DNA of 64,000 nucleotides from Cupriavidus agavae (lineage in GTDB: Bacteria > Pseudomonadota > Gammaproteobacteria > Burkholderiales > Burkholderiaceae). Under the pieces are notes generated by a model. The model saw only the letters and a list, made by a program, of their open reading frames with translations, was not told the DNA's origin and did no database searches. This document shows positions 9,606 to 17,803 of the stretch, in pieces (positions within the stretch are counted from its first letter, which is position 1; each line of letters starts with the position of its first letter). A program made the translations under genes and the position numbers. The DNA lies in the NCBI RefSeq assembly GCF_004217045.1, contig NZ_SGXM01000001.1, positions 434,001-498,000 of the forward strand, given 5' to 3'.

Positions 9606-10091
9606 ATGTCCGGTCCTATGTCCGCTGAACCGAATCCCTACGAAGGCCTGTCCTCCGAGGGCCTGCCCGACCACCTGCGCCTGGGCGAGCCCGTCACCGA
9701 TGCCACGCATGCCGAGTTCCTCGAACTGCTCGATCTGGTCGCCAAGGCCGACGACGCCGGCTTCCTGGCCGCCTTTGATGCGTGGATCGACCATACCCGC
9801 CACCATTTCGAGCAGGAAGAGCAGTGGATGACGGCCATGGACTTCGGACCGCGCTACTGCCACACCAACGAGCACAACGGCGTGCTGGCCGTCTGCCAGG
9901 CCGTGCGCGACAAGATCGTCCAGGAACACGCCGACCCCGAAGGGCCGGGCAAGGGCGGCCTGGTCCTGGGCCGCAAGCTTGCTGGCGAGCTGACGGACTG
10001 GTTCGACAATCATGTCCGGTCAATGGACACGATGATGGTCGAACACATGAAGGCCAACGGATTCTCGCTGGTGGAGGCGCCGGCCGCCTGA
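9606..10091 (+). CDS. Hemerythrin-like metal-binding protein
   Basis: A 161-residue all-helical protein with the spaced His/Asp/Glu ligands of a di-iron hemerythrin: THAEF in helix 1, HTRHHFEQEEQWM in helix 2, CHTNEHNGVL in helix 3 and WFDNHVRSMDTMM in helix 4. Bacteriohemerythrins bind O2 reversibly or sense oxygen, iron or NO. No other domain is attached, so it is a stand-alone O2-binding type. A second ATG at 9618 could also start it. The C-terminal ends converge with the thioredoxin gene. Confidence 0.85.
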   Translation: MSGPMSAEPNPYEGLSSEGLPDHLRLGEPVTDATHAEFLELLDLVAKADDAGFLAAFDAWIDHTRHHFEQEEQWMTAMDFGPRYCHTNEHNGVLAVCQAVRDKIVQEHADPEGPGKGGLVLGRKLAGELTDWFDNHVRSMDTMMVEHMKANGFSLVEAPAA

Positions 10092-10117
10092 TTGCCTTGC
10101 GAGCGGCGCCCGACGAC

Positions 10118-10972
10118 TCAGTTCAACGCCGTCGCCAGCTGCCGGCGCCATTTCGACACCACCGCGGGCGCTTCCGTCGCCATCAGGTCGAACACCGACA
10201 GCATCGTCTTGCGGCCGATATCGTCGTCGAACGCGCGGTCGCGGCGCACGATTTCCATCAGTTGTTCCAGCGCCGGCTCGTATTCGCGCCGTGCAATCAG
10301 AATCTGCGCCAGTTCCAGCCGCGCGGCCAGGTTGGCCGGCTCGGCGGCGACCCGGGTCTTGAGGTCGGCGCCATCGGGCAGGTCGCTCAGGCCGGCCATG
10401 GCGGCCTTCATCGCTTCGAGCCGCGTGTGCAGCGCGGCGTAGCCATCTTCCTGCGGCGCACGCGGCGTCAGGCGGCCGAACTCGGCCTCGGCGGCGTCCA
10501 GCGCGTTGCCATCGAGCAGGAACCGGATGTATTCGAGCCGCGCCACGTCATGCTCCGCGTCGGCAGCCAGTACTGTCTGCCAGGCGGCCTCGGCGCCTGC
10601 GCGGTCGCCCGAGGCGGTCAGTTCCTGGGCGTGCCGCAGCGCCAGTTGGGATTCGTCGGGACCAAGCGTGGCGATGAACTCGCGCAGTTGCGACTCGGGC
10701 AGCACGCCGACGAACTGGTTCACGGCCTGGCCCTCGGCGAACGCCACCACGTGCGGAATGCTGCGCACGCCGAAGTGCGCCGCCAGTTGCTGGTTCTCGT
10801 CCACGTTGACCTTGACCAGCTTCCATTGCCCGCCGCCTTCGGCTTCGAGCTTTTCGAGCATCGGCCCCAACGTACGGCACGGACCGCACCACGGCGCCCA
10901 GAAATCCACCAGCACCGGTACCGGGCTGTTGATCACTTCGGCTTCAAAGTTCTGCAGTGTGACGTCGCTCAT
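10118..10972 (-). CDS. ybbN: Thioredoxin-TPR co-chaperone (YbbN/CnoX family)
   Basis: A 284-residue protein, the same length as E. coli YbbN/CnoX: an N-terminal thioredoxin fold with active site WCGPC (Cys29 and Cys32) and a C-terminal TPR-like helical region (about 115-284). E. coli CnoX has lost the second redox pair, whereas this copy keeps CGPC, so it should be redox-active as well as a holdase. The start at 10972 (MSDVTLQNF) gives the standard thioredoxin N terminus; earlier in-frame ATGs at 11050 and 11005 would add a non-conserved leader. Divergent from the acyl-CoA ligase. Confidence 0.88.
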   Translation of the reverse strand: MSDVTLQNFEAEVINSPVPVLVDFWAPWCGPCRTLGPMLEKLEAEGGGQWKLVKVNVDENQQLAAHFGVRSIPHVVAFAEGQAVNQFVGVLPESQLREFIATLGPDESQLALRHAQELTASGDRAGAEAAWQTVLAADAEHDVARLEYIRFLLDGNALDAAEAEFGRLTPRAPQEDGYAALHTRLEAMKAAMAGLSDLPDGADLKTRVAAEPANLAARLELAQILIARREYEPALEQLMEIVRRDRAFDDDIGRKTMLSVFDLMATEAPAVVSKWRRQLATALN

Positions 10973-11105
10973 GTTCTGCACCTCGGAATCTGGATAGGCC
11001 AAAACCATGGCCGGATCCTTCCATTGTGAGGGCGACGCCGCAGAATGCAACCGGCCGGGTCAAGCCAGCCCTGCCAACGGGCGGGAAAACCACCGGTTGA
11101 AAATA

Positions 11106-11117
11106 GAACGGTCGTTC
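11106..11117. promoter_or_regulatory. Possible operator before the acyl-CoA ligase gene
   Basis: GAACGGTCGTTC, a 12-base near-palindrome (AACG and CGTT arms) about 90 bases before the ligase start and followed by an AT-rich TTATATTG stretch. TetR-type fatty-acid regulators use operators of this general look, but no regulator gene is adjacent. Confidence 0.3.
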
Positions 11118-11208
11118 AGTTATATTGTTTGGCCAGTTCGCAGGCCCCGCCTTGCGATCCATGCGAATTCGAAAAACCGGTCGTAGAAGACCGTCCGCAG
11201 GAGACAAC

Positions 11209-12912
11209 ATGACCACCAAGCCCGCGCGTCCGCATTTCCAGTTCTGGCCCAAGCGTGCGCCGACCGAGATCGTGCTGCCGGAGACCTCTCTCTGGTACAA
11301 CCTCGTCGTTTCGGCGCACCGCTATGCGGAAAAGCCGGCGATCCGGTATTTCGGCAATGCCATCACGTTCCGCGCGCTGCAGGAGCAGGCCACGGCGCTG
11401 GCCGGCTGGCTGCAGCAGACGGCGGGCGTGAAGAAGGGCGATCGCGTGCTGCTGTACATGCAGAACTGCCCGCAGTTCATGGTCAGCTACTACGCCATCC
11501 TGCGCGCCGACGCCGTGGTGGTGCCGGTCAACCCGATGAACCGGGCCGAGGAGTTCAAGCATTACGTGACCGATGCCCAGGCGCGCGTGGCGATCTGCAC
11601 GGCGGACCTGGCGGGCGGCGTGATGCAGGCCGATGGCGAACTGCCGGCCGGGCAGCGGCTGGAGCACCTGCTGGTGACGCAATACGCCGACGCGCTGCCG
11701 CCTTCCCACGAATTCCCCGAAGATGCCCCGCCGGCCTGGCTGACCACCCGGCATCCGCTGCCGGCCAACGCCACGCCGTGGGCCGAGGCGCTCGGCGCCG
11801 GCCAGGAGCCGGGCCCGCATACCGCCGGCCCCGACGACATGGCGGTGATGCCGTACACCTCGGGCACCACGGGCTTTCCGAAGGGCTGCATCCATACGCA
11901 CCGTTCGGTCATGCACAACGTGGTGGGTGGTTCGACGTGGTCCGGCAGCGGTGCCGAATCGGTGATCCTGTCGGTGCTGCCGCTGTTCCACGTGACCGGC
12001 ATGCAGTACGGCATGAACGGCCCGATCTACACCGGCGCCACCGTGGTGATGCTGCCGCGCTGGGATCGCGAGGTGGCCGGCCGCCTGATCTCGCGCTATC
12101 AGGTCACGCACTGGACCAACATCCCGACCATGGTCATCGATTTCCTGGGCAGCCCGAACCTGGCCTCGTTCGACCTTGGCAGCCTGCGCTACATCGGCGG
12201 CGGCGGCGCGGCCATGCCGCAGGCCGTGGCGGAGCGGCTCAAGACGCAGTTCGGCCTGAGCTACCTGGAGGGTTACGGCCTGTCGGAGACGATGGCGCCC
12301 ACGCACAGCAACCCGTCCGAACGGGCCAAGCTGCAATGCCTGGGCGTGCCGACGTTCAACACCGATGCGCGCGTCGTGGACCCGGTCACGCTGCAGGAGC
12401 TGCCGCCGAACGAGGTGGGCGAGATCATCGTGCGCGGCCCGCAGGTGTTCAAGGGCTACTGGGGCAAGGAAGACGCCACGCGCGACGCCTTCATCGAGTT
12501 CGAGGGGCAGACCTACTTCCGCACCGGCGACCTGGGCCGCATGGACGAGGAGGGCTACTACTTCATCACGGACCGGCTCAAGCGCATGATCAACGCGTCG
12601 GGCTTCAAGGTCTGGCCGGCCGAGGTGGAGAACCTGCTCTACAAGCACCCGGCCGTGCAGGAGGCGTGCATCATCGGCACGCGCGACCCGTACCGCGGCG
12701 AGACGGTCAAGGCCGTGGTCGTGCTGCGCGCCGACGCCAAGGGCAAGACCTCGCCCGACGAGATCATCGAATGGGCCAAGGAAAACATGGCCGCCTACAA
12801 ATACCCGCGCGTGGTGGAGTTCGTCGACGCGCTGCCGAAATCGGGCACGGGCAAGGTGATGTGGCGGCAGTTGCAGGAAACGGAGAATGCTAAGCAGGGG
12901 GCTGCGGCGTAG
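11209..12912 (+). CDS. Long-chain fatty-acid-CoA ligase (AMP-dependent synthetase)
   Basis: A 567-residue ANL-superfamily enzyme that adenylates a carboxylic acid and transfers it to CoA. Motifs: P-loop YTSGTTGFPKGC, the acid-binding GYGLSETMAPTHSNP, the hinge region FRTGDLGRMDEEGYYFITDR and the C-terminal catalytic lysine in SGTGKVMWRQL. The fold and length suit medium- to long-chain acyl substrates; the true substrate is unknown. Start chosen at 11209, with GGAG ending a few bases upstream in CAGGAGACAAC. It stands alone, opposite the thioredoxin gene. Confidence 0.88.
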   Translation: MTTKPARPHFQFWPKRAPTEIVLPETSLWYNLVVSAHRYAEKPAIRYFGNAITFRALQEQATALAGWLQQTAGVKKGDRVLLYMQNCPQFMVSYYAILRADAVVVPVNPMNRAEEFKHYVTDAQARVAICTADLAGGVMQADGELPAGQRLEHLLVTQYADALPPSHEFPEDAPPAWLTTRHPLPANATPWAEALGAGQEPGPHTAGPDDMAVMPYTSGTTGFPKGCIHTHRSVMHNVVGGSTWSGSGAESVILSVLPLFHVTGMQYGMNGPIYTGATVVMLPRWDREVAGRLISRYQVTHWTNIPTMVIDFLGSPNLASFDLGSLRYIGGGGAAMPQAVAERLKTQFGLSYLEGYGLSETMAPTHSNPSERAKLQCLGVPTFNTDARVVDPVTLQELPPNEVGEIIVRGPQVFKGYWGKEDATRDAFIEFEGQTYFRTGDLGRMDEEGYYFITDRLKRMINASGFKVWPAEVENLLYKHPAVQEACIIGTRDPYRGETVKAVVVLRADAKGKTSPDEIIEWAKENMAAYKYPRVVEFVDALPKSGTGKVMWRQLQETENAKQGAAA

Positions 12913-12932
12913 TGGTTTGAGCTTGCTTCGGT

Positions 12933-12971
12933 TTTGCTCCCCTCTCCCACTGCGCGGGAGAGGGGAGCAAA
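12933..12971. repeat. Dispersed GC-rich palindrome, copy 1
   Basis: A perfect 16-bp inverted repeat, TTTGCTCCCCTCTCCC (12933-12948) and its complement (12956-12971), with loop ACTGCGC. The core CTCCCCTCTCCC is shared with the copies at 26226 and 50897. It fills the gap between two convergent genes, so it may also end transcription, but neither strand has a T-run after it. A short GGGGAGAG follows at about 12984. Confidence 0.8.
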
Positions 12972-12993
12972 CCGGGTCGCAGGGGAGAGACCC

Positions 12994-13803
12994 TCAATGC
13001 CCGCGCGCCCGCATCAGCATCTTCACCATCGACTTGTAGCCCCGCTCGCGCGCATGCCGCGACGGGGTGATGCCTTCGCGGTCGGCCAGGTTGGCGTCGG
13101 CGCCGGCGTCCAGCAGCAACTGCACCACTTCCTCATAGCGCGCGCCGCCGTCGCCGAGCACGATGGCTTCGAGCAGCGCGGTCCAGCCCAGCTGGTTGAC
13201 GCGATCCACGGGCACGCCCGACTTCAATAGTAGTTTTACGACTTCGACATTGCCGTGCTGGCTCGCGGCAATCAGCGCCGTGCCATCGTAGCGGTCGGTG
13301 CTGCGCACGTCGGCGCCGTGGGCGAGCGCCAGCCGCAGCGCGTCGAGCTGGTTGGTGGCCGAGGCCAGCAGGAAGGCGTTGTTCGACTCGTCGTCTTTCT
13401 GGTTCACGTCGGCGCCGGCCAGGATCAGTGCACGCGCCACGTCGCCCCGGCGGTTGTAGAGCGCCGCGAGCAGGGCGGAGCGGCCGCGTTCGTCAGCGGC
13501 GCGCAGCGAGGCGCCCGCGTTGAGCAGCCGCATGACCAGGTCCAGATCGCCGATGCTGGCCGCCGTGATCAGGTTGCGGTCGATGGCGGCCATGCCGTCG
13601 GTGCGCGGGATCGGGGCCGGGCTGGCAGGGGCCGGGCTGCGCGGCACGGGGGCGGGGGCCGAGGCGTCGCGCAGGGCGCCCATCGAGCGCGCCAGCGTCT
13701 GGCTGCCTTGTCCGGCCAGCAGACCGGCCGCCAGCAACAGGCCCGTCAGTCCGAGCAACTCGGCGAGTGCCTGGCGGCGGGGACGGGTCTGGGAGCGCGT
13801 CAT
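12994..13803 (-). CDS. Ankyrin-repeat protein with N-terminal membrane anchor
   Basis: A 269-residue protein: an N-terminal hydrophobic stretch (LLGLTGLLLAAGLLAG, residues 16-31) as uncleaved anchor or signal, a Pro/Ala-rich linker (about 47-67), then about six ankyrin repeats from about 75 to 265 (for example DLDLVMRLLNAGASLRAADE and VEVVKLLLKSGVPVDRVNQ). Ankyrin repeats bind other proteins, so it is probably a periplasmic or membrane-tethered adaptor. In many bacteria such proteins sit beside catalase, but no catalase is near. Its partner is unknown. Confidence 0.8.
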   Translation of the reverse strand: MTRSQTRPRRQALAELLGLTGLLLAAGLLAGQGSQTLARSMGALRDASAPAPVPRSPAPASPAPIPRTDGMAAIDRNLITAASIGDLDLVMRLLNAGASLRAADERGRSALLAALYNRRGDVARALILAGADVNQKDDESNNAFLLASATNQLDALRLALAHGADVRSTDRYDGTALIAASQHGNVEVVKLLLKSGVPVDRVNQLGWTALLEAIVLGDGGARYEEVVQLLLDAGADANLADREGITPSRHARERGYKSMVKMLMRARGH

Positions 13804-13824
13804 GGTGTTGAGCAGGGGCGGCGG

Positions 13825-14622
13825 TCAGACGGTTTCGTGTGGATGCGTGGTGGCCGCGAGTGCGTCGTCGGGGCAGGTGGCGACGGTGGCGGAAACCGCA
13901 CGCGGCGTGGCCACCGGGCACGCTGCCGCGCCGGCTTCGGCGGCATCGCAGTCCTGGAGCTGGCGCCAGAGCCGCGCCAGATAGGGGTCGTCCACCCCGT
14001 GGGTGGCCAGCCCGAGCAGGGTCTGGTGCAGGTATTCGCGCGCCGGGCCGTACAGGCCGCAGGCGTGCTGCAGGCACGCCACCACGCGCGCATCGGGCAG
14101 GCGCCCCGCGTAGCTGGCGTGGTCGCGGTTCATCACGAAGGCCAGCGCGCGCTGGGCCGGCGCGGCCGGGTCCTCGTCGAGCTTCACGCGCAGCCAGCGC
14201 GGGTGGTAGGCGCCCGTCATCATCTCGCGGCGCCAGAGCACGCGGAATTCCTGCTCCACCACGTGGGCCGGAATCCGGAACACCATGCCGGTGCAGCAGC
14301 CGCCCCGGTCCAGGCCGAGCACGAGCCCGGGGTTGTCCCACGTGCCGCGATTGATCCTGGAGTAGAGGTAGAAGCCGCGATGGTAGCCGTGCACCGTGGC
14401 CAGCCGGCTCTCGGTATGCACGACCATCGGGTTCCAGATCAGCGAGCCGTAGCCGAAGACCCAGACATCGCCGTCGAGGCCGGGCAGTTCGGGGCGGTGC
14501 GAGAGCGTCTGGCGCAGCGAGCGCTCCACATCGGCATCGGACAGCAGGGACGACGCGACCGGGGTGCTGCACAGCGTCGTGCGCAGCCTGTCCGCTTCGA
14601 GGTCCTGTCTGGTGATGGCCAT
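13825..14622 (-). CDS. ChaC-like gamma-glutamylcyclotransferase
   Basis: A 265-residue protein with the ChaC signature VWVFGYGSLIWNP (about residues 39-51; the YGSL loop binds the gamma-glutamyl group) and the conserved GTPENPGL-equivalent GTWDNPGLVLGL. The catalytic acid region around YRREMMTGAYHPRW (here WRREMMTG) fits the family. ChaC enzymes release 5-oxoproline from glutathione. The last 25 residues are unusual and Ala-rich (AEAGAAACPVAT), so the tail is less certain. I start at 14622 (MAITRQDLEADR); a start at 14751 would add an unconserved leader. Just 21 bases from the ankyrin gene, transcribed in the same direction. Confidence 0.8.
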   Translation of the reverse strand: MAITRQDLEADRLRTTLCSTPVASSLLSDADVERSLRQTLSHRPELPGLDGDVWVFGYGSLIWNPMVVHTESRLATVHGYHRGFYLYSRINRGTWDNPGLVLGLDRGGCCTGMVFRIPAHVVEQEFRVLWRREMMTGAYHPRWLRVKLDEDPAAPAQRALAFVMNRDHASYAGRLPDARVVACLQHACGLYGPAREYLHQTLLGLATHGVDDPYLARLWRQLQDCDAAEAGAAACPVATPRAVSATVATCPDDALAATTHPHETV

Positions 14623-14756
14623 GGATGAAAGAATAATCCAAAGCGCTTTGACGCGTCGCAAGCAAACAACGGTTTCTTGGGCGAGTGTGTGCAGCAGGCA
14701 ACGGTCGGCGGCGGCGGGGTGGCGCGTGCGGCTGTCCGGATCGGGCGGCAAGTCAC

Positions 14757-14762
14757 TACAAT
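14757..14762 (+). promoter_or_regulatory. Possible -10 box of the small gene at 14811
   Basis: TACAAT on the plus strand, 48 bases before the ATG at 14811. No convincing -35 box. It lies in the 188-base gap that also has to hold the promoter of the ChaC-like gene. Confidence 0.3.
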
Positions 14763-14810
14763 AGGGACCCTAACCTCGTGGAACAGTCACTGAACTTCGG
14801 AGAACCCAAG

Positions 14811-15131
14811 ATGGCGCGTACCCTGACCGTGGTGTTTGGCAGCGGCAAGGAATTTGAATTCACGCTGGGAGACAGTGAGCTGTCGGCCGTGACCGAGGAC
14901 GCCGCGTGGCGCTGGTTCGACCGGGAATATGCCGAACTGGACTGCCAGGCGTCGAGCCCGGTGGGCAAGGTGCTTGTGATCGACAAGATCCTCAACGTGG
15001 CCAAGTTCTCGGGCGAGGGCCGCTTCGCGGGCAATGCCGAGTGGGCCCAGGACTTTGCGCGCCACGCCGGCCGTCTGCTCGACCGCGACAAGGTGCGCGT
15101 CGACGTGGGCAACGCGGCAATCGGCTTCTGA
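14811..15131 (+). CDS. Conserved-looking hypothetical protein, 106 residues
   Basis: I do not recognise a named family. The protein starts MARTLTVVFGSGKEFEFTLGDS, is rich in mixed charged and aliphatic residues, has no signal peptide, membrane segment or metal motif, and is predicted cytoplasmic and compact. The codon use (third position almost always G or C) and the upstream GGAGAACCCAAG look like a real gene. The start at 14811 is supported by GGAG eight bases before. The reading frame ends ahead of a strong bidirectional terminator. Confidence 0.7.
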   Translation: MARTLTVVFGSGKEFEFTLGDSELSAVTEDAAWRWFDREYAELDCQASSPVGKVLVIDKILNVAKFSGEGRFAGNAEWAQDFARHAGRLLDRDKVRVDVGNAAIGF

Positions 15132-15176
15132 GCGCTTCCGAGGGCTTCCGAGCATACCGCGCCTCACCCCATCACG

Positions 15177-15204
15177 AAAAACGGACGCCGCGGCGTCCGT
15201 TTTC
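15177..15204. terminator. Bidirectional terminator between the 106-residue gene and FKBP
   Basis: AAAAACGGACGCCG (15177-15190) directly followed by CGGCGTCCGTTTT (15191-15203), a near-continuous palindrome with A-run on the left and T-run on the right. It can stop transcription on both strands, and the two flanking genes converge here. Confidence 0.85.
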
Positions 15205-15228
15205 TCATGGCGGGGAACCCTGCGGGGC

Positions 15229-15576
15229 TCAGACGCCCAGCAGTTCCACTTCGAACAGCAGCGTGGCGTTCGGCGGAATCACGCCGCCGGCGCCGCGTGC
15301 GCCATAGCCGAGGTCGGCCGGGATCACCAGGCGGCGCGTGCCACCTACCTTCATGCCCTGCACGCCTTCGTCCCAGCCGCGGATCACGTGGCCGGCGCCC
15401 AGCGGGAACACGAACGGGTCGTTGCGGTCCTTGCTCGAATCGAACTTCTTGCCAGCCTGGCCGTTCTCGTACAGCCAGCCGGTGTAGTGCACGGTCACGT
15501 GCGTGCCGGCCTTGGCTTCGTCGCCCGAGCCAACGACGGTGTCTTCGTACTGCAGGCCGGAGGGAGTGGTTTGCAT
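15229..15576 (-). CDS. FKBP-type peptidyl-prolyl isomerase
   Basis: A 115-residue single-domain FKBP, about the usual minimal size. Family pattern: VTVHYTGWLYENGQ, then FVFPLGAGHVIRGWDEGVQGMKVGGTRRLVIPADLGYGARG and LLFEVELL. It has no signal peptide, so it probably acts in the cytoplasm on prolyl bonds of folding proteins. AGGAAG sits seven bases before the ATG. It is followed closely by yaeQ upstream in the same direction, possibly co-transcribed. Confidence 0.93.
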   Translation of the reverse strand: MQTTPSGLQYEDTVVGSGDEAKAGTHVTVHYTGWLYENGQAGKKFDSSKDRNDPFVFPLGAGHVIRGWDEGVQGMKVGGTRRLVIPADLGYGARGAGGVIPPNATLLFEVELLGV

Positions 15577-15608
15577 CGCGTTCTTCCTTTTCTGGTTGCG
15601 TTGGCGTG

Positions 15609-16154
15609 TCAGTCGGCGCGCTGCAGCACTTCGCGCGTCAGCTGCACGTTATGGTCATCGTCGCTGACCCAGATGTCGCCATCCTGGATCGTCACGGACA
15701 GCCGCATCGCGCGCTGGGACATCTGCGCCAGCGCGTCCACGGCTTCCGACGGCACATTGTAGACGGTCACGTTGCGCAGCTTGCTGGCCTTGCCCGCCAT
15801 GCCCTTCCACCATTCGCGCGCGCTGGCGCTCTGATAGGTATAGACCGTGACGCGCTCGGCACGCGCGGCGGCGCGCTTGAGGCGGCTTTCGTCGGGCTGG
15901 CCCAGTTCGATCCAGTGTTCGATGTCGCCGGTCAGCGTCTTGTCCCATAGGTCGGGTTCGTCCGGCTCGTCGAGGCCGCGCGTGAACGCCAGCGTCTCGG
16001 AGGCTTCGCAGGCGAACGCCAGCACGCGCACCATCATGCGGGCATCGTTCTCGGACGGGTGCCGGGCAATGGTCAGCGCGTGGCTGCCGTAGTACGGCCG
16101 GTCCATGTCCGAGACGGACAGTTCGGCCTTGAAGATCGTGGATTTGAGCGCCAT
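15609..16154 (-). CDS. yaeQ: YaeQ-family protein
   Basis: A 181-residue protein, the standard YaeQ length, opening MALKSTIFKAELSVSDMDR and containing the conserved HPSENDARMMVRVLAFA and EPDEPDLWDKTLTGDIEHW segments. E. coli YaeQ suppresses loss of the antitermination factor RfaH, but its exact molecular role is not settled; the fold resembles PD-(D/E)XK nucleases. The chosen start at 16154 matches the family N terminus; the alternative at 16193 is longer and unconserved. It lies 32 bases before FKBP and probably shares its transcript. Confidence 0.88.
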   Translation of the reverse strand: MALKSTIFKAELSVSDMDRPYYGSHALTIARHPSENDARMMVRVLAFACEASETLAFTRGLDEPDEPDLWDKTLTGDIEHWIELGQPDESRLKRAAARAERVTVYTYQSASAREWWKGMAGKASKLRNVTVYNVPSEAVDALAQMSQRAMRLSVTIQDGDIWVSDDDHNVQLTREVLQRAD

Positions 16155-16295
16155 GGGATCGAAATTGCGGCGCGGCGCCCGGGCGGGCGACACGCGAAAG
16201 GCCGCATCATACGTGATCCGGGCGGCGGGGCGATGGAAAACCGCCCGGCTTCGGTGTGCTGGCGCGCGCTGGCCGGCCGGAGGCTCTGCGGCCGC

Positions 16296-16604
16296 TCAGG
16301 ATTTGCGGTAGTCGCTGAACCAGAAGCGCAGCAGCGCCGACGCCAGCACCAGGCCCAGGAAGGCGGCCGCGGCCACCAGCGCCAGCCCGCCATCGCTGTT
16401 GATCTGGCCAGCCATGGCGATACGCGTCAGCAGCATCACCACCATCAGCGCCAGCAGCGGCAGCAGGATCGCGCCCCGGCCGTAGGTCTTGAACGCCCAC
16501 AACGGAAAACGGCGCAGGAAATCGGCGGGAATGCTCAGCGCCGCGCAGGCGCCGGCTGCGGCAAGCGACGCCGCAACGACATCATTGGGGGAAATCAGGC
16601 TCAT
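16296..16604 (-). CDS. Small membrane protein, unknown
   Basis: A 102-residue protein with two or three hydrophobic helices (about residues 5-25, 40-62, 74-93) and the charged tail RFWFSDYRKS. I do not recognise a family. The start at 16604 (MSLISPND) is preferred over 16640 because the sequence ahead of it is not hydrophobic. It stands between yaeQ and the YceI gene, transcribed the same way, and may be part of that run. Confidence 0.55.
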   Translation of the reverse strand: MSLISPNDVVAASLAAAGACAALSIPADFLRRFPLWAFKTYGRGAILLPLLALMVVMLLTRIAMAGQINSDGGLALVAAAAFLGLVLASALLRFWFSDYRKS

Positions 16605-16757
16605 CTCGACTCGCGTCAGACCAAGACCGCATAGGTGCAACGCGGCAGGATGTCTGTAGGAAAGGCGCTGATTTTACTGAAGAATCCGGGTTTAAAGGTG
16701 ACCCCGGGTCGTCATCATGCGCCCATGTGCGCCTGTGGTTTTCCCGTAATCGCCGCT

Positions 16758-17363
16758 TCAGGGGGCAGCGCCGGCCGGCGTGGCTTCCACGGCGATCTGC
16801 AATGTGACGTTATCGCCGACATCCGGCAAAAAGCGCTTCATGCCAAATGTGCTGCGCGCGAAACTTGCGTGGAAATCGCCACCGCAGACATCGCGGCTGA
16901 TGCCGAACAGCACCGTCTGCCCGCAACTGAAGCGGTCGGCCTCCAGCCGCAGCGGCTGTGAGACACCGAGCAGGGTCAGCGTGCCTTCCACGGCCACGAG
17001 CTTCCCGCCTTCGGTCACGAACCGGTTGGACTGGAAGCGTCCGACCGGAAAATTCTGGACGTCGAAGAATTGTGGAGAACGCAGCACACTGTCGAGGCTG
17101 CGGTTGCCGGTGTCGAGGGAATCGGTGTCGACCGTGAAATCGATCGATCCGGCGCCGGTTGCCGGGTCATAGATGATGCGCCCGTCGATCTTGGCGAAAC
17201 GGCCACGCACCGTGGTGCTGTCGTAGTGGCTGGCGCCGAAGTAGACGCTGGTGTGGACCGGGTCGACCGTGTAGTTGGTCGGCGCAGCCCAGGCCGCGCC
17301 GACCGCGCCGACCGCGCCGAGCAAGGCCCCGGCGACAACAAGATTGCAAAGGGCGCTCGGCAT
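16758..17363 (-). CDS. YceI-family periplasmic lipid-binding protein
   Basis: A 201-residue secreted protein. Signal peptide about residues 1-27 (hydrophobic core then AWAAP cleavage area), followed by the YceI barrel: YTVDPVHTSVYFGASHYDSTTVRGRF at the start, DTGNRSLDSVLRSPQFFDV, and the end FGMKRFLPDVGDNVTLQIAVEA. YceI proteins hold isoprenoid-type lipids (polyisoprenoid or quinone-like) in a hydrophobic pocket. The signal-peptide coding stretch carries three 9-bp tandem repeats. Next gene upstream is the MAPEG protein, 13 bases away, suggesting co-transcription. Confidence 0.88.
   Translation of the reverse strand: MPSALCNLVVAGALLGAVGAVGAAWAAPTNYTVDPVHTSVYFGASHYDSTTVRGRFAKIDGRIIYDPATGAGSIDFTVDTDSLDTGNRSLDSVLRSPQFFDVQNFPVGRFQSNRFVTEGGKLVAVEGTLTLLGVSQPLRLEADRFSCGQTVLFGISRDVCGGDFHASFARSTFGMKRFLPDVGDNVTLQIAVEATPAGAAP
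17294..17320. repeat. Three tandem copies of a 9-bp unit in the YceI signal peptide
   Basis: CCGCGCCGA repeated three times (17294-17302, 17303-17311, 17312-17320). On the coding (minus) strand it gives an Ala-Val-Gly pattern in the hydrophobic signal core. Slippage here would keep the frame but change the signal length. Confidence 0.75.
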
Positions 17364-17376
17364 GGTCGGGGGCGGG

Positions 17377-17763
17377 TCAGTGGACGAACACCGGCAGCAG
17401 GAAGATGCCGATCACGGTCAGGTAGCCGATCGTCCAGCACAGCGTGCGCAGCGTGGCCCGGTCGGTCAGGTAGCAGATCGTGTAGAGCACACGCACGGCA
17501 ATGAACACCATCGCCAGTTCGTTGATGCGCGCCTGCGGCGCCGCCAGGTACGAGGCGGTCAGCACCGCCGCCGCGAAGAACGGAAAGGCTTCGAAGTGGT
17601 TGCGGTGGGCCATGTCGGCCCGCCGCGCCCGGCCGCTCTGCTTTTCGAGCCACGCCCGGGGGTCGTGGTTGTCGTAACCACCCCGGCTGCTGGCCTTGGC
17701 GATGCCCACGGTCAGCACCGGCATCAGCCCGGCCAGCAGGACGCACCAGAACGCTATCGGCAT
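17377..17763 (-). CDS. MAPEG-family membrane protein
   Basis: A 128-residue inner-membrane protein with four helices, the MAPEG pattern: MPIAFWCVLLAGLMPVLTVG, then a charged loop DNHDPRAWLEKQSGRARRAD with the family-conserved HRNHFEAFPFFAAAVL, then two C-terminal helices. Eukaryotic relatives are glutathione-dependent eicosanoid and detoxification enzymes; the bacterial group's role is not settled. Start at 17763 gives the normal first helix. It ends 13 bases before yceI, and the S4 gene lies 40 bases upstream. Confidence 0.85.
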   Translation of the reverse strand: MPIAFWCVLLAGLMPVLTVGIAKASSRGGYDNHDPRAWLEKQSGRARRADMAHRNHFEAFPFFAAAVLTASYLAAPQARINELAMVFIAVRVLYTICYLTDRATLRTLCWTIGYLTVIGIFLLPVFVH

Positions 17764-17803
17764 GCAGGCTCCTTGGGTGAGGAAAGGGTCGGAACCGCCG
17801 TGG

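Noticed and set aside
12934..13230. A rightward small frame beginning LPSPTARERGANRVAGE
   Set aside because: It is the translated repeat palindrome plus the antisense of the ankyrin gene, a common spurious call.
15177..15204. A perfect palindrome as possible operator
   Set aside because: A-run before and T-run after, between two convergent genes: it is a bidirectional terminator.
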